From assembly GCA_046330225.1 (NCBI GenBank), contig JAXLTD010000003.1:62001-126000 (forward strand): a DNA stretch of 64,000 nt, in the 5' to 3' direction. The notes under the pieces were generated by a model that searched no databases, was not told the DNA's origin, and was given only the letters and a program-made list of their open reading frames with translations. Source of the stretch: CANJIV01 sp046330225. Lineage in GTDB: Bacteria; Actinomycetota; Thermoleophilia; Solirubrobacterales; Solirubrobacteraceae. The position numbers and the translations under genes were made by a program. This document shows, piece by piece, positions 51,501-59,828 of the stretch (positions within the stretch are counted from its first letter, which is position 1; every line of letters starts with the position of its first letter).

Positions 51501-51544
51501 TGGCTAGTCCCGGCTAGCAGTTTTTGGATAGCCGCGGCTAGCCA
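51501..51544. repeat. Hairpin element, copy 2 of the 44-bp family (inverted)
   Basis: TGGCTAGTCCCGGCTA, a 12-nt loop with TTTTT, then TAGCCGCGGCTAGCCA. The reverse complement differs from the copy at 24697 only at one stem base and in the loop edges. It lies in the 276-bp gap between the permease and glycosyltransferase genes, which otherwise holds hairpins and a promoter-like box but no gene. Confidence 0.8.
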
Positions 51545-51672
51545 TTCTTGAACGGGACCCTGCTTTCGCACGCGCCGGGACCGGTTGGCCGCACATCAGC
51601 ACGCACTCGGTGACGGTTCGCCCCCGGTCGCTTGGCGATCGGGGGCCTCGCGGCGCCGCCGACCCGGCGCCC

Positions 51673-51678
51673 TAGCAT
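51673..51678 (+). promoter_or_regulatory. -10 box for the glycosyltransferase-riboflavin unit
   Basis: TAGCAT ends 10 nt before the GTG at 51689, with no Shine-Dalgarno. It may be the main promoter of the riboflavin operon as well, since the genes overlap. Confidence 0.35.
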
Positions 51679-51688
51679 CCTGTGCGCC

Positions 51689-53628
51689 GTGCCCGCCCCG
51701 GTCGACACCGCGCCGCCGCCGGTCTCCGCGCCTCCCCGGCGGGCGGCGGAGTCCGCCGCCGCGGCGTCGCCGGAACCGCGCGCGGGGCCTGCGGCGCGCC
51801 GCTGGGCCTGGCCGGCGGCGCTGGCCGCGCTGATCGCCGGCGGACTCGCGCTGCGCCTGTGGGGCCTGCGCCACGGGCTCCCGTACGTCTACAACGTGGA
51901 CGAGCAGGCGCACTTCGTGCCGCGGGCGATCGGATTCTTCGGCCACTCGTTCAACCCGCACTACTTCGTCAATCCCCCGGCGTTCACGTACGTGCTCCAT
52001 GCGGTGGTCGCGGTGTGGTTCGGCGGCGGCACCGGCGCCGCCCGGGCGATGAGCGCCGATCCTGCCGAGGTCTTCGCGGTCGCCCGGGGGGTGAGCGCGG
52101 CCCTCGGGGCGGCGGCGGCGGGGCTGCTCGCGCTGGCGGCAGCGCGCCTGCTCGGCAGCCGCGCGGCCGGGCTGCTGGCGGGCGGCCTGCTCGCCGTCGC
52201 GTTCCTGCCCGTCCACTACGGCCATCTCGCGCTGAACGACGGTCCGGCGCTGGCCGCCGTCGCGCTGGGGCTGCTGGGCGCCGCGGGCGTGCTCAGGCGT
52301 GGGCGGCGGCGGGACTACCTGCTGGCGGGCGCCGCGGTCGGGCTGGCGGCCGCCACGAAGTACACCGCCGGCATCGTCCTGCTCCCCGTGCTGGGAGCCG
52401 CGGCCGTCGCGGCCCGCCGCGACGGCGCCCGCGCCGCCGCCGGCGGCCTCGCGCTTGGCCTCGCGGCCGCCCTCGGCGCGTTCGTGGCGGCCAACCCGTA
52501 CGCGGCGCTCGATGCGGGCGCGTTCGCCCATGGCCTGGCGAAGCAGGCCAGCGCGGCGGGCTCGACCACGAAGCTGGGGGCCAGCGGGGCGGGCGGCCAC
52601 GAGTTCTACCTGGCGACGCTGGCCTGGGGCTTCGGCTGGCTGCCGGCCGCTGCGGCCGCCGCCGGGGCGCTGGGGACCGCCTGGCGCGACCGCCGGCTCG
52701 CGCTCGTCCTCGTCCCCGGCCCGGTGCTCTTCTGGCTGTGGATGGGCGCCCAGGATCGCCACTTCGGCCGCTGGCTCATGCCGGTCCTCCCGATCCTCTG
52801 CGTGCTGGCGGCGTGGGCGGCGCTGCACGCGGTCCGGGCGGTTCGCCGGCGCCGGCCCGGCCTGGCCGCGCCTGCGGCGGCGGCGCTCGCAGCGGCCCTG
52901 CTCGCCCAGGGCCTCGTGGCGAGCGTCCACAACGACGCCGTGCTTGCCCGGGCCGACACGCGCAACCTCGCGCGCGCCTGGCTGGAAGACCACGTCCCGG
53001 CCGGCGCTGCCGTGGTCGTCGAGCCGATCGTGCCGGACCGGTGGGTGGCACGGTGGCGCGCGCTCCCGGCTGGGGCCGCCGACGGCCAGGGTGCCCTCCT
53101 GGCGCCGGCGCGGGCGCTGCCGGGGCGGGCCTGCCGGGGGCTGCGGCCGGCCTGGCCGCCCGGCTCGCCGCGACGGTGGCGGCGCCGCGCGCGATCGGGG
53201 GCGTGCCGCTGCAGCGGCTGCCGCGCTCGCCGCGCATCGTGGGCGCCGAGGGGTACGAGCGCAGCCTGTGGCCCGGCCTCCTCGCCGCCTACCGCCGTGC
53301 GGGGGCGTGCTGGGTCGTGACGGGCTCCACGCAGCAGGGGCGGGCCGCGGCCCAGCCGGCGCGGGTGCCCGGGGCGGTGGCGTACTACCGTGCGCTGCGG
53401 CGAGAGGGCACCGTGGCGGCGCGCTTCCGGCCCGTGGACCCGGGTGATGCGGCGATTCCGTTCGACTTCGACCAATCGTTCAACGCCGCGGCACTGCGGG
53501 TGCGGCGGGCCGGGCCCGAGGTCGTCGTCTATCGGCTGCACGGGGGCGCGTGCGGCGCCGCTCCGCGGGGGCGCGCGGCTGACGCCGCCGTCAGCGCCCT
53601 ATCCTCCCGGGGGCGGACTCTCCCATGA
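51689..53628 (+). pseudogene. Membrane glycosyltransferase (GT-C/ArnT-like), frame broken near 53060-53150
   Basis: The frame from GTG 51689 encodes a cytoplasmic tail, then a multi-helix GT-C protein: ALRLWGLRHGLPYVYNVDEQAHFVP with the first-loop acidic residues, then about ten hydrophobic segments to EPIVPDRWVARW. The expected C-terminal domain (LAARLAATVAAPRAIGG, IVGAEGYERSLWPGLLAAYRRAGACWVVTGSTQQG, AIPFDFDQSFN, VVVYRL) continues in another frame to the TGA at 53626-53628. The shift equals one missing base within G-runs. The second frame ends in an ATGA overlap with ribD, which argues that it is the true 3' end. Rejoined, about 645 residues. It may be a real mutation or a sequencing error. 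The acceptor and sugar are unknown. Confidence 0.75.
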
Positions 53629-54752
53629 GCGTCACGACCGACACCGATCTCCTGCACCTCGCCCGGACCCTCGAGCTGGCCGAGCAGGGGCGCGGGCACG
53701 TGAGCCCGAACCCGCTCGTCGGCGCCGTGATCGTGCAGGACGGGGAGGTCGTGGGGGAGGGCTATCACGCCGAGTTCGGCGGCCCGCACGCGGAGGTCGT
53801 CGCGCTCGACGACGCCCACGGACGCGGCCGCGACCCCCGCGGCGCGACGCTCTACGTCTCGCTCGAACCCTGCTGCCACCAGGGCAAGACCCCGCCGTGC
53901 ACCGACGCGATCGCCGCCGCGGGGCTCGCCCGGGTCGTCGTGGCGTCGGACGACCCCTCGGCCAAGGCCGCCGGGCGCGGCCTGGGGATCCTCCGGGACG
54001 AGGGCGTGGACGTCGCTGTCGCCGACGGCCGGCTCGCCGCCCGCGCGCGGCGGCTCAACCAGCCGTTCCGCAAGCACGCCCGCACCGGGCGCCCGTGGGT
54101 GCGCTTCAAGTCCGCGATGACGCTCGACGGCAAGGTCGCCACCGAGACCGGCGACTCGAAATGGATCTCCAGCGAGCCGAGCCGGGCCCTGGCGCACCGC
54201 TGGCGGGCCGAGTGCGACGCCGTCGCCGTCGGGATCGGCACGGCCATGGCCGACGACCCCCGCCTCACCGCGCGGATCGACGGCGATCACCGCCAGCCTC
54301 GCCGCGTGGTCTTCGACTCCCTCGCCCGGCTGCCGATCGCCTCCCAGCTCGTGCGCGAGGCGCCCGACGTGCCGCTCACCGTCGTGGTCTCCCGTGCGGC
54401 ACCGCGGACGGCCATCGCCGCCCTCGTCGGCGCAGGCGCCGACGTGATCGTGGCCACCGGCCAGAACGAGCCGGCGCGCGTGTGCTCGGCGCTGGACCAG
54501 CTCGGCGCCCAGGGCATCACGTCGGTCCTGCTCGAGGGCGGCCCGCACCTGGCCGGCGCCTTCCTCGACGCCGGCGAGATCGACGAGCTGCGCCTCTTCC
54601 TCGCGCCGATCGTCCTCGGCGGGCGCACGGCCCGCGACCCCATCGAGGGCGAGGGCCCCGAGCGCATCTCGGAGGCCGTCCGGGCGCTCAGCTTCGACTG
54701 GGAGCCGGTCGGCGACGACCTGCTCGTGTCGGCCCGGCTGCGGGAGTGGTAG
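53625..54752 (+). CDS. ribD: Bifunctional riboflavin deaminase/reductase
   Basis: 375 residues. The N-terminal deaminase has GHVSPNPLVGAVIVQDGEV, HAEVVAL and EPCCHQGKTPPC (zinc His and two Cys). The C-terminal reductase begins near KSAMTLDGKVATETGDSKWISS and includes VLLEGGPHLAGAFLDAG. It performs steps two and three of the GTP branch. The ATG overlaps the preceding glycosyltransferase frame by four bases. ribE starts 2 bp after its stop. Confidence 0.96.
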   Translation: MSVTTDTDLLHLARTLELAEQGRGHVSPNPLVGAVIVQDGEVVGEGYHAEFGGPHAEVVALDDAHGRGRDPRGATLYVSLEPCCHQGKTPPCTDAIAAAGLARVVVASDDPSAKAAGRGLGILRDEGVDVAVADGRLAARARRLNQPFRKHARTGRPWVRFKSAMTLDGKVATETGDSKWISSEPSRALAHRWRAECDAVAVGIGTAMADDPRLTARIDGDHRQPRRVVFDSLARLPIASQLVREAPDVPLTVVVSRAAPRTAIAALVGAGADVIVATGQNEPARVCSALDQLGAQGITSVLLEGGPHLAGAFLDAGEIDELRLFLAPIVLGGRTARDPIEGEGPERISEAVRALSFDWEPVGDDLLVSARLREW

Positions 54753-54754
54753 GC

Positions 54755-55345
54755 GTGTTCACCGGCCTCGTCCAGGATCTGGGAACCGTCGGCGCCGTCG
54801 ACCGCACCGCAGACGGAGCCCGCGTGCGCATCGCCACCGGGCTGGCCGGCGAGCTGGCCGAGGGCGACTCGATCGCCGTGAACGGCGTGTGCCTCACGGC
54901 CACCGCGGCCCGCGACGGCGCCTTCTCCGCCGACGTCATGGAGGAGACGCTGCGGCGCTCGTCGCTCGGCGTCCTGGCGCCCGGGCGCCGCGTGAACCTC
55001 GAGCTGCCGCTGCGCGCCGCCGACCGCCTGGGCGGGCATGTCGTCCAGGGCCACGTCGACGGGCTCGGCACCGTGACCGCGGTCGCCGACGAAGGCTTCG
55101 CCCGGCTGGTGACGATCGCCCCCGGCGACGAGGCGCTGCTGCGCTACGTCGTCGAGAAGGGCTCGATCGCCGTCGACGGCGTCAGCCTCACCGTCGCGCA
55201 GCTCGGCGACGACGACTTCACCGTGTCCCTCATCCCCGAGACGCTGGAGCGCACGACGCTCGGCGCCGCGGCGCCCGGGGATCCCGTCAACCTCGAAGCC
55301 GACGTGCTGGCCAAGTACGTCGAGAGGCTGGTGACCGTCCGATGA
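54755..55345 (+). CDS. ribE: Riboflavin synthase, alpha subunit
   Basis: 196 residues from a GTG (MFTGLVQDLGTV). Two lumazine-binding repeats of about 95 residues each follow the family pattern: GDSIAVNGVCLTA with GHVVQGHVDG, then KGSIAVDGVSLTV with SLIPETLERTTLG. It dismutates two lumazine molecules into riboflavin. The stop overlaps the ribBA ATG. (Called ribC in some species.). Confidence 0.95.
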   Translation: MFTGLVQDLGTVGAVDRTADGARVRIATGLAGELAEGDSIAVNGVCLTATAARDGAFSADVMEETLRRSSLGVLAPGRRVNLELPLRAADRLGGHVVQGHVDGLGTVTAVADEGFARLVTIAPGDEALLRYVVEKGSIAVDGVSLTVAQLGDDDFTVSLIPETLERTTLGAAAPGDPVNLEADVLAKYVERLVTVR

Positions 55346-56676
55346 GCACGCAGCGCACGAACGCCTCGTTCGCCACGATCGACGAGGCGATCGACGACAT
55401 CCGGCAGGGCAAGATGGTCGTCGTCTGCGACGACGAGGACCGCGAGAACGAGGGCGACCTCACGCTCGCGGCGCAGTTCGCCACGCCCGAGGCGATCAAC
55501 TTCATGGCGAAGGAGGGCCGGGGCCTCGTCTGCCTGGCCCTCACGCCAGACCGCTGCGACGAACTCGGCCTCGATCTCATGGCGGCGAAGAACGAGTCGC
55601 CCTACGAGACCCCGTTCACCGTGACGATCGAAGCCCGCGAGGGCGTCACGACCGGCATCTCGGCTGCCGACCGCGCCCGCACCGTCCAGGTGGCGATCGA
55701 CCCGAGCACGGCGCCCCGCGACCTCGTCCAGCCCGGCCACGTCTTCCCGCTCAAGGCGAAGCCGGGAGGCGTGCTGGAGCGCGTAGGCCAGACCGAGGCG
55801 GCCGTCGACCTCGCCCGCCTCGCCGGGCTGATCCCGGCCGGGGTGATCTGCGAGATCATGAACGACGACGGGACCATGGCCCGCGTCGACGACCTCGTGC
55901 CCTACTGCGCGCGCCACGGCCTGAAGATGGTCACGGTCGCCGACCTGGTGGCCTACCGGCGCCGGCACGACAAGCTCGTCGAGCGCGTGGTCGCCACCTC
56001 GCTCCCCACGGCGTTCGGGGACTTCACCGTCGTCGGGTACCGCTCGCTCGTCGACGACAAGCACCACGTCGCGATGGTGAAGGGGGACGTGGCCGGGGCC
56101 GCCGACGTGCTCGTCCGGGTGCACAGCGAGTGCCTCACGGGCGACGTCTTCCACTCGCTGCGCTGCGACTGCGGCCAGCAGCTCGAGGCGGCGCTGTCGC
56201 AGATCGAGGCGGCGGGCCAGGGGGTGCTGCTCTACCTCGCCCAGGAGGGCCGCGGCATCGGGCTCCTGAACAAGCTGCGGGCCTACAAGCTGCAGGAGGG
56301 CGGCCTGGACACGGTCGATGCCAACCTCGAGCTCGGGCTGCCGGCCGACCTGCGCGACTACGGCATCGGCGCCCAGATCCTCGGCGACCTCGGCCTCACG
56401 TCGATCCGCATCCTCACGAACAACCCGAAGAAGATCCTCGGGCTCGAGGGGTACGGGCTGTCGGTGACCGAGCAGGTCCCGATCCAGTTCGTGGCCAACG
56501 AGCACAACGAGGCGTACCTGAACGCCAAGCGGGAGCGGATGGGCCACACGCTGCACCACCAGGGGCTGCCGCTCGACGAGGAGATGATCCAGTCCGAGCT
56601 GGCCGAGGACCGGGTCCGCGACGGCGGCACCGCCCGCGGGCCCGCCGCCGGCGAGGACGGCGGAGCCGCGGCGTGA
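55342..56676 (+). CDS. ribBA: Bifunctional DHBP synthase / GTP cyclohydrolase II
   Basis: 444 residues. The RibB half (1-205) has DDEDRENEGDL, GRGLVCLAL, TTGISAADRA, HVFPLKAKPGGVLERVGQTEAAVDL and EIMNDDGTMAR. The RibA half (206-444) has VHSECLTGDVFHSLRCDCG (zinc Cys from about 264), LAQEGRGIGLLNKLRAY and TNNPKKILGLEGYGL. It supplies both precursors of riboflavin. The ATG overlaps ribE and the stop overlaps ribH. Confidence 0.97.
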   Translation: MSTQRTNASFATIDEAIDDIRQGKMVVVCDDEDRENEGDLTLAAQFATPEAINFMAKEGRGLVCLALTPDRCDELGLDLMAAKNESPYETPFTVTIEAREGVTTGISAADRARTVQVAIDPSTAPRDLVQPGHVFPLKAKPGGVLERVGQTEAAVDLARLAGLIPAGVICEIMNDDGTMARVDDLVPYCARHGLKMVTVADLVAYRRRHDKLVERVVATSLPTAFGDFTVVGYRSLVDDKHHVAMVKGDVAGAADVLVRVHSECLTGDVFHSLRCDCGQQLEAALSQIEAAGQGVLLYLAQEGRGIGLLNKLRAYKLQEGGLDTVDANLELGLPADLRDYGIGAQILGDLGLTSIRILTNNPKKILGLEGYGLSVTEQVPIQFVANEHNEAYLNAKRERMGHTLHHQGLPLDEEMIQSELAEDRVRDGGTARGPAAGEDGGAAA

Positions 56677-57119
56677 GGAGCCGGCCCGGCCCGCGCTTCG
56701 CGATCGTCGTCGGCCGGTTCTACGCCGACCTGGCCGACCGGCTCGTGGCCGGCGCCACCGCGACGTTCGAGGCCGCGGGAGCCGAGGGCGTCGACGTCTT
56801 CGACGTGCCCGGCGCCTTCGAGCTGCCCCTCGCCGCCCGGTATGCCGCCGAGTCCGGCCGGTACGCGGGCGTGGCCTGCCTCGGGGCGGTGATCCGGGGG
56901 GAGACCTCGCACTACGACCACGTCTGCGCCGAGGCCGCGCGCGGCATCATGGACGTCCAGCTCTCGACCGGCGTGCCGTGCGGGTTCGGGCTGCTGACCG
57001 TCGAGACGATGGAGCAGGCGCTGGCCCGAAGCGGCGGCGGCAAGCGCGACGAGGGCCGCGATGCCGCCGAGGCCGTTCTCGGGCTCCTGCGGGTGCAGCA
57101 CGGGGTTGTCGGGCCGTAG
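56673..57119 (+). CDS. ribH: 6,7-dimethyl-8-ribityllumazine synthase
   Basis: 148 residues from the GTG overlapping ribBA. FAIVVGRFYADLADRLVAGA, VFDVPGAFELPLAARYAAESGRYAGVACLGAVIRGETSHYDHVC (with the catalytic His) and GLLTVETMEQALARSGG are diagnostic. It completes an unbroken, fully overlapping ribD-ribE-ribBA-ribH set; no FMN riboswitch is visible upstream. Confidence 0.95.
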   Translation: MRSRPGPRFAIVVGRFYADLADRLVAGATATFEAAGAEGVDVFDVPGAFELPLAARYAAESGRYAGVACLGAVIRGETSHYDHVCAEAARGIMDVQLSTGVPCGFGLLTVETMEQALARSGGGKRDEGRDAAEAVLGLLRVQHGVVGP

Positions 57120-57121
57120 GA

Positions 57122-57138
57122 CGCGGCGCGACGCCGCG
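57122..57138 (+). terminator. Hairpin after the riboflavin operon
   Basis: CGCGGCG-CGA-CGCCGCG, a perfect 7-bp stem with a 3-nt loop, begins 3 bp after the ribH stop. Confidence 0.45.
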
Positions 57139-57157
57139 CTCGCCGGGCGCGCGCTGC

Positions 57158-57163
57158 TACCCT
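57158..57163 (+). promoter_or_regulatory. -10 box for rpmB
   Basis: TACCCT ends 10 nt before the rpmB ATG, as at trpS; no ribosome site. Confidence 0.4.
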
Positions 57164-57173
57164 CGTCCGTCCC

Positions 57174-57365
57174 ATGGCCAAGGTCTGTCACAGCTGCGGG
57201 AAGGGCCCCGCGTTCGGCCAGAGCCGCAGCCACTCGATGGTTGCGACCAAGCGCCGCTTCAACCCGAACCTGCAGAAGGTCCGGATCGACGTGGGCGGCG
57301 CGCCACGCCGCGTGTACGTCTGCACGCGCTGCCTGAAGGCCGGCAAGGTCACCAAGGCGCTCTGA
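57174..57365 (+). CDS. rpmB: 50S ribosomal protein L28
   Basis: 63 residues, the normal length. MAKVCHSCGKGPAFGQSRSHSM and RRFNPNLQKVRI are diagnostic. Cys pairs CHSC and CTRC mark the zinc-binding form. rpmB heads an rpmB-fakA-recG-rsmD order known from other Gram-positive bacteria. Confidence 0.96.
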   Translation: MAKVCHSCGKGPAFGQSRSHSMVATKRRFNPNLQKVRIDVGGAPRRVYVCTRCLKAGKVTKAL

Positions 57366-57423
57366 GCGCCTCCGGGCCAGCGACTAGGCTCCTGGCCTGA
57401 CTCGCGTCGCCCCGACCCCTGCC

Positions 57424-59094
57424 GTGTCCGATCCCAGCCTCGTCCGCTTCCGCGCCGCCGTTGCGGCCGGCCTTGCGTACCTCGAGTCCCGGCGCCAGGA
57501 GGTCAACGACCTCAACGTGTTCCCGGTCGCCGACGGCGACACCGGGGACAACATGGTCCTGACCCTGCGCGCCGTCCTGGACGAGCTGGACCGGCTTGCC
57601 GAGTCCAGCGACCGCGCGCTGGACCAGATCGGACGTGACGAGATCGTCGAGTCGGTGGCCAGCGCCGCCCTGCTCGGGGCCCGCGGGAACAGCGGCGTGA
57701 TCCTCTCCCAGCTCATCCGCGGTGCCGCCGAGGAGCTCGCCTCGCGCCCCGGGGAGCTCGTCGACCCGGTGCTGGTGGCGGCGGCGATGGCCCGCGCGGC
57801 GGATCGCGCCTACGCGTCGGTGCGGTCCCCCGCCGAGGGCACGATCCTCACGGTCGTCCGGGAGATGGCCACCCGGCTGACCTCCGAGGTCGCCCACATG
57901 CCCGACTCGCGTCTGAACGACGGCGCCACCGCCGCCGAGCAGGACGCGGCGCTCGCCGCGGTGCTCCAAACCGCGATCGAGGCGGGGGAGCAGTCGGTCA
58001 AGCGCGGGCCCGACCTTCTGCCGGTCCTCCGCGAGGCGGGCGTCGTGGACGCGGGCGGGCATGCGGTCACGATCATGTTTGCCGGCGTCCTGGCGGCGCT
58101 GACCGGGGAGGAGGTCGGCCCGGCGCACGATCCCGAGCGCTACGCGCCTGCCCGGATCACCCATCCCCAGCACGAGTCCTCGACCTACCGCTACTGCACG
58201 AACTTCGCGGTGACCGGCCACGACCTCGAGGCGGGCGCGTTCATCGCCGCGCTCGAGGTGATCGGCGACTCGGTCCTCGTGGTCGGCGACGAGCGCACGC
58301 TGAAGGTCCACGTGCACACCGACGACCCGGAGGAGGCCACCGCGCTCTTCGCCAGCGCGGGGGAGGTGTCCCGGCTCGACGTCGCCGACATGCACGAGCA
58401 GGTGGCCGAGCGCGACCAGCGGCTCACGCACGATGGCGATTTCGGGGACGCCCCGGCGCCGGAGGCGACCTGCGGCCTGCTCGCCGTCGTGGCCGGCGAC
58501 GGGATGCGCCGGCTCTTCGAGGGGCTGGGCGCCCACACCCTGGACGGCGGCGCCACGCTGAACCCGTCGACCATGGAGCTGCTGGCCGGCGTCCACGCCG
58601 TGCCGGCCGAGCAGGTGGTGATTCTTCCGAACAGCCCCAACGTGATCATGGCTGCCGAGCGGGCTGCGGAACTCTCCGACAAGGAGGTGCGCGTCGTCGC
58701 GGCGCGCTCGCAGCAGGCGGGCCTGTCTGCGGCCGTGGGCCTCGAGCCGGGCCACGACGCCGACTGGAACGCCGCCGAGATGGAGGCCGCGCTGCAGTTC
58801 GTGCGGTCCGGCGGCGTCGCACCGGCGGCGCGGGACGACGCGCAGGGCCGCTTCGCCGCCGGCGACGCCGTCGGCTTCGTCGATGACGAGATCGTCGCGT
58901 GGGGCGCCGCCGAGTCCGCCTTGGCCGACGTCCTGTCCCGCCTGGGGGAGGACGCCGAGATCATCACCTGCATCGCCGGGGACGGCGCCCCGCTCGCGCC
59001 CGCGCAGGTCGCCGCCCTGGCGCCGGCGGGCGCCGAGCTCGAGCTGCGCGACGGCGGCCAGCCGAGCTGGTGGTGGCTCGTCGCGGCGGAGTAG
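57424..59094 (+). CDS. fakA: DAK2-domain protein, fatty-acid kinase FakA-like
   Basis: 556 residues from a GTG. The N-terminal DAK2/DhaL-like domain has NVFPVADGDTGDNM (Mg-ATP Asp residues, from about 32) and LLGARGNSGVILSQLIRG. The middle and C-terminal domains (HVHTDDPEEA, ILPNSPNVIMAAERAAELSDKEVRVV) match the YloV/FakA family. FakA phosphorylates fatty acids bound to FakB for phospholipid synthesis. No fakB lies in the window. Linkage to rpmB and recG is the typical context. Confidence 0.9.
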   Translation: MSDPSLVRFRAAVAAGLAYLESRRQEVNDLNVFPVADGDTGDNMVLTLRAVLDELDRLAESSDRALDQIGRDEIVESVASAALLGARGNSGVILSQLIRGAAEELASRPGELVDPVLVAAAMARAADRAYASVRSPAEGTILTVVREMATRLTSEVAHMPDSRLNDGATAAEQDAALAAVLQTAIEAGEQSVKRGPDLLPVLREAGVVDAGGHAVTIMFAGVLAALTGEEVGPAHDPERYAPARITHPQHESSTYRYCTNFAVTGHDLEAGAFIAALEVIGDSVLVVGDERTLKVHVHTDDPEEATALFASAGEVSRLDVADMHEQVAERDQRLTHDGDFGDAPAPEATCGLLAVVAGDGMRRLFEGLGAHTLDGGATLNPSTMELLAGVHAVPAEQVVILPNSPNVIMAAERAAELSDKEVRVVAARSQQAGLSAAVGLEPGHDADWNAAEMEAALQFVRSGGVAPAARDDAQGRFAAGDAVGFVDDEIVAWGAAESALADVLSRLGEDAEIITCIAGDGAPLAPAQVAALAPAGAELELRDGGQPSWWWLVAAE

Positions 59095-59115
59095 CCCGGC
59101 TGGCGGGGGCCGCGG

Positions 59116-59670
59116 TCAGGCCCGGCGGGCGGTCCAGGCGTTCGTCGCGCTGAAGCAGGCGGCGATCGTCAGCGTCGAGAACCCGGTCGCCGGGTTGTAG
59201 GCCAGCCAGTTCATGTTGTAGGTCACCTTCACCGTCCCGCTGGCGCGGCGGCCGGCGATGGCTCCCCGCCCGGTTCCCCGCACGGCGTACAGGGTCTGCA
59301 GGATTCCCGTCTTGGGCGTCCGGAACTGCTCCTTCGCCCGCTTGAAGGAGAACGAGAACGTTCCCCGCTTCGACACCCTCGACGGGGCCGCCGGCGCCAC
59401 GACGTAGATCATGCTGGCGCTGCGGGCCGGCGCGGCTGAGACGCAGGTGATCGAAAGCGTCGCCTGGAACCGGCTCACCGCCCCGCCGCTCACGCGGAAC
59501 GACACGGCGCCGCCGTTGCGGGTCTTGCCGGCGAAGCGCGTGGCCGCGGCGGCGGGAACGGCCGCGGCGAGCAGCACGGCGGCGGCAAGGGCGGCGGCAG
59601 CCGAAAGGCGGCCCGCCCCAAGCCGAGGCAGAGACGCCATCCTGACCAGCGGGGTCGGTCGAGCGGGCAT
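59116..59670 (-). CDS. Small secreted protein of unknown function
   Basis: 184 residues from ATG 59670; a second ATG at 59640 would still leave a full signal peptide (SAAAALAAAVLLAAAVPAAA). The mature ~135 residues form a beta-rich domain (TRFAGKTRNGGAVSFRVSGGAVSRFQATL, then GTFSFSFKRAKEQF, and AIAGRRASGTVKVTYN) with two Cys. It opens like the next gene's protein and may belong to a group of extracellular beta-sandwich proteins common in this lineage. It is on the opposite strand to its neighbours, between fakA and recG. No family recognised. Confidence 0.65.
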   Translation of the reverse strand: MPARPTPLVRMASLPRLGAGRLSAAAALAAAVLLAAAVPAAAATRFAGKTRNGGAVSFRVSGGAVSRFQATLSITCVSAAPARSASMIYVVAPAAPSRVSKRGTFSFSFKRAKEQFRTPKTGILQTLYAVRGTGRGAIAGRRASGTVKVTYNMNWLAYNPATGFSTLTIAACFSATNAWTARRA

Positions 59671-59816
59671 GCTTCAAGGTTCCCGCCAGCCGGCTCGTCG
59701 CGCATCGGGGGAGTGCCGCCGATCTGCCCGGCGGACTACCGGCGCCGGCCGGCGGGGTGAGCGCAGGGCGAAGCTGGCCGGCGCGGCGGGCTGGATCTGC
59801 CGGGCAAGAGCCGCGC

Positions 59817-59822
59817 TATCGT
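59817..59822 (+). promoter_or_regulatory. -10 box for the following secreted-protein gene
   Basis: TATCGT ends 6 nt before the ATG at 59829, the cmk/def spacing, with no ribosome site. Confidence 0.4.
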
Positions 59823-59828
59823 CAGCGC

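Noticed and set aside
24697..51544. The inverted 44-bp copies as ends of a 27-kb composite transposon
   Set aside because: The interval holds housekeeping genes (cmk, der, metK, priA, rpe) and no transposase; the copies are better explained as dispersed short hairpin elements.
53400..53625. Possible FMN riboswitch before ribD
   Set aside because: The region is coding (C-terminus of the glycosyltransferase) and lacks the conserved FMN-element blocks.
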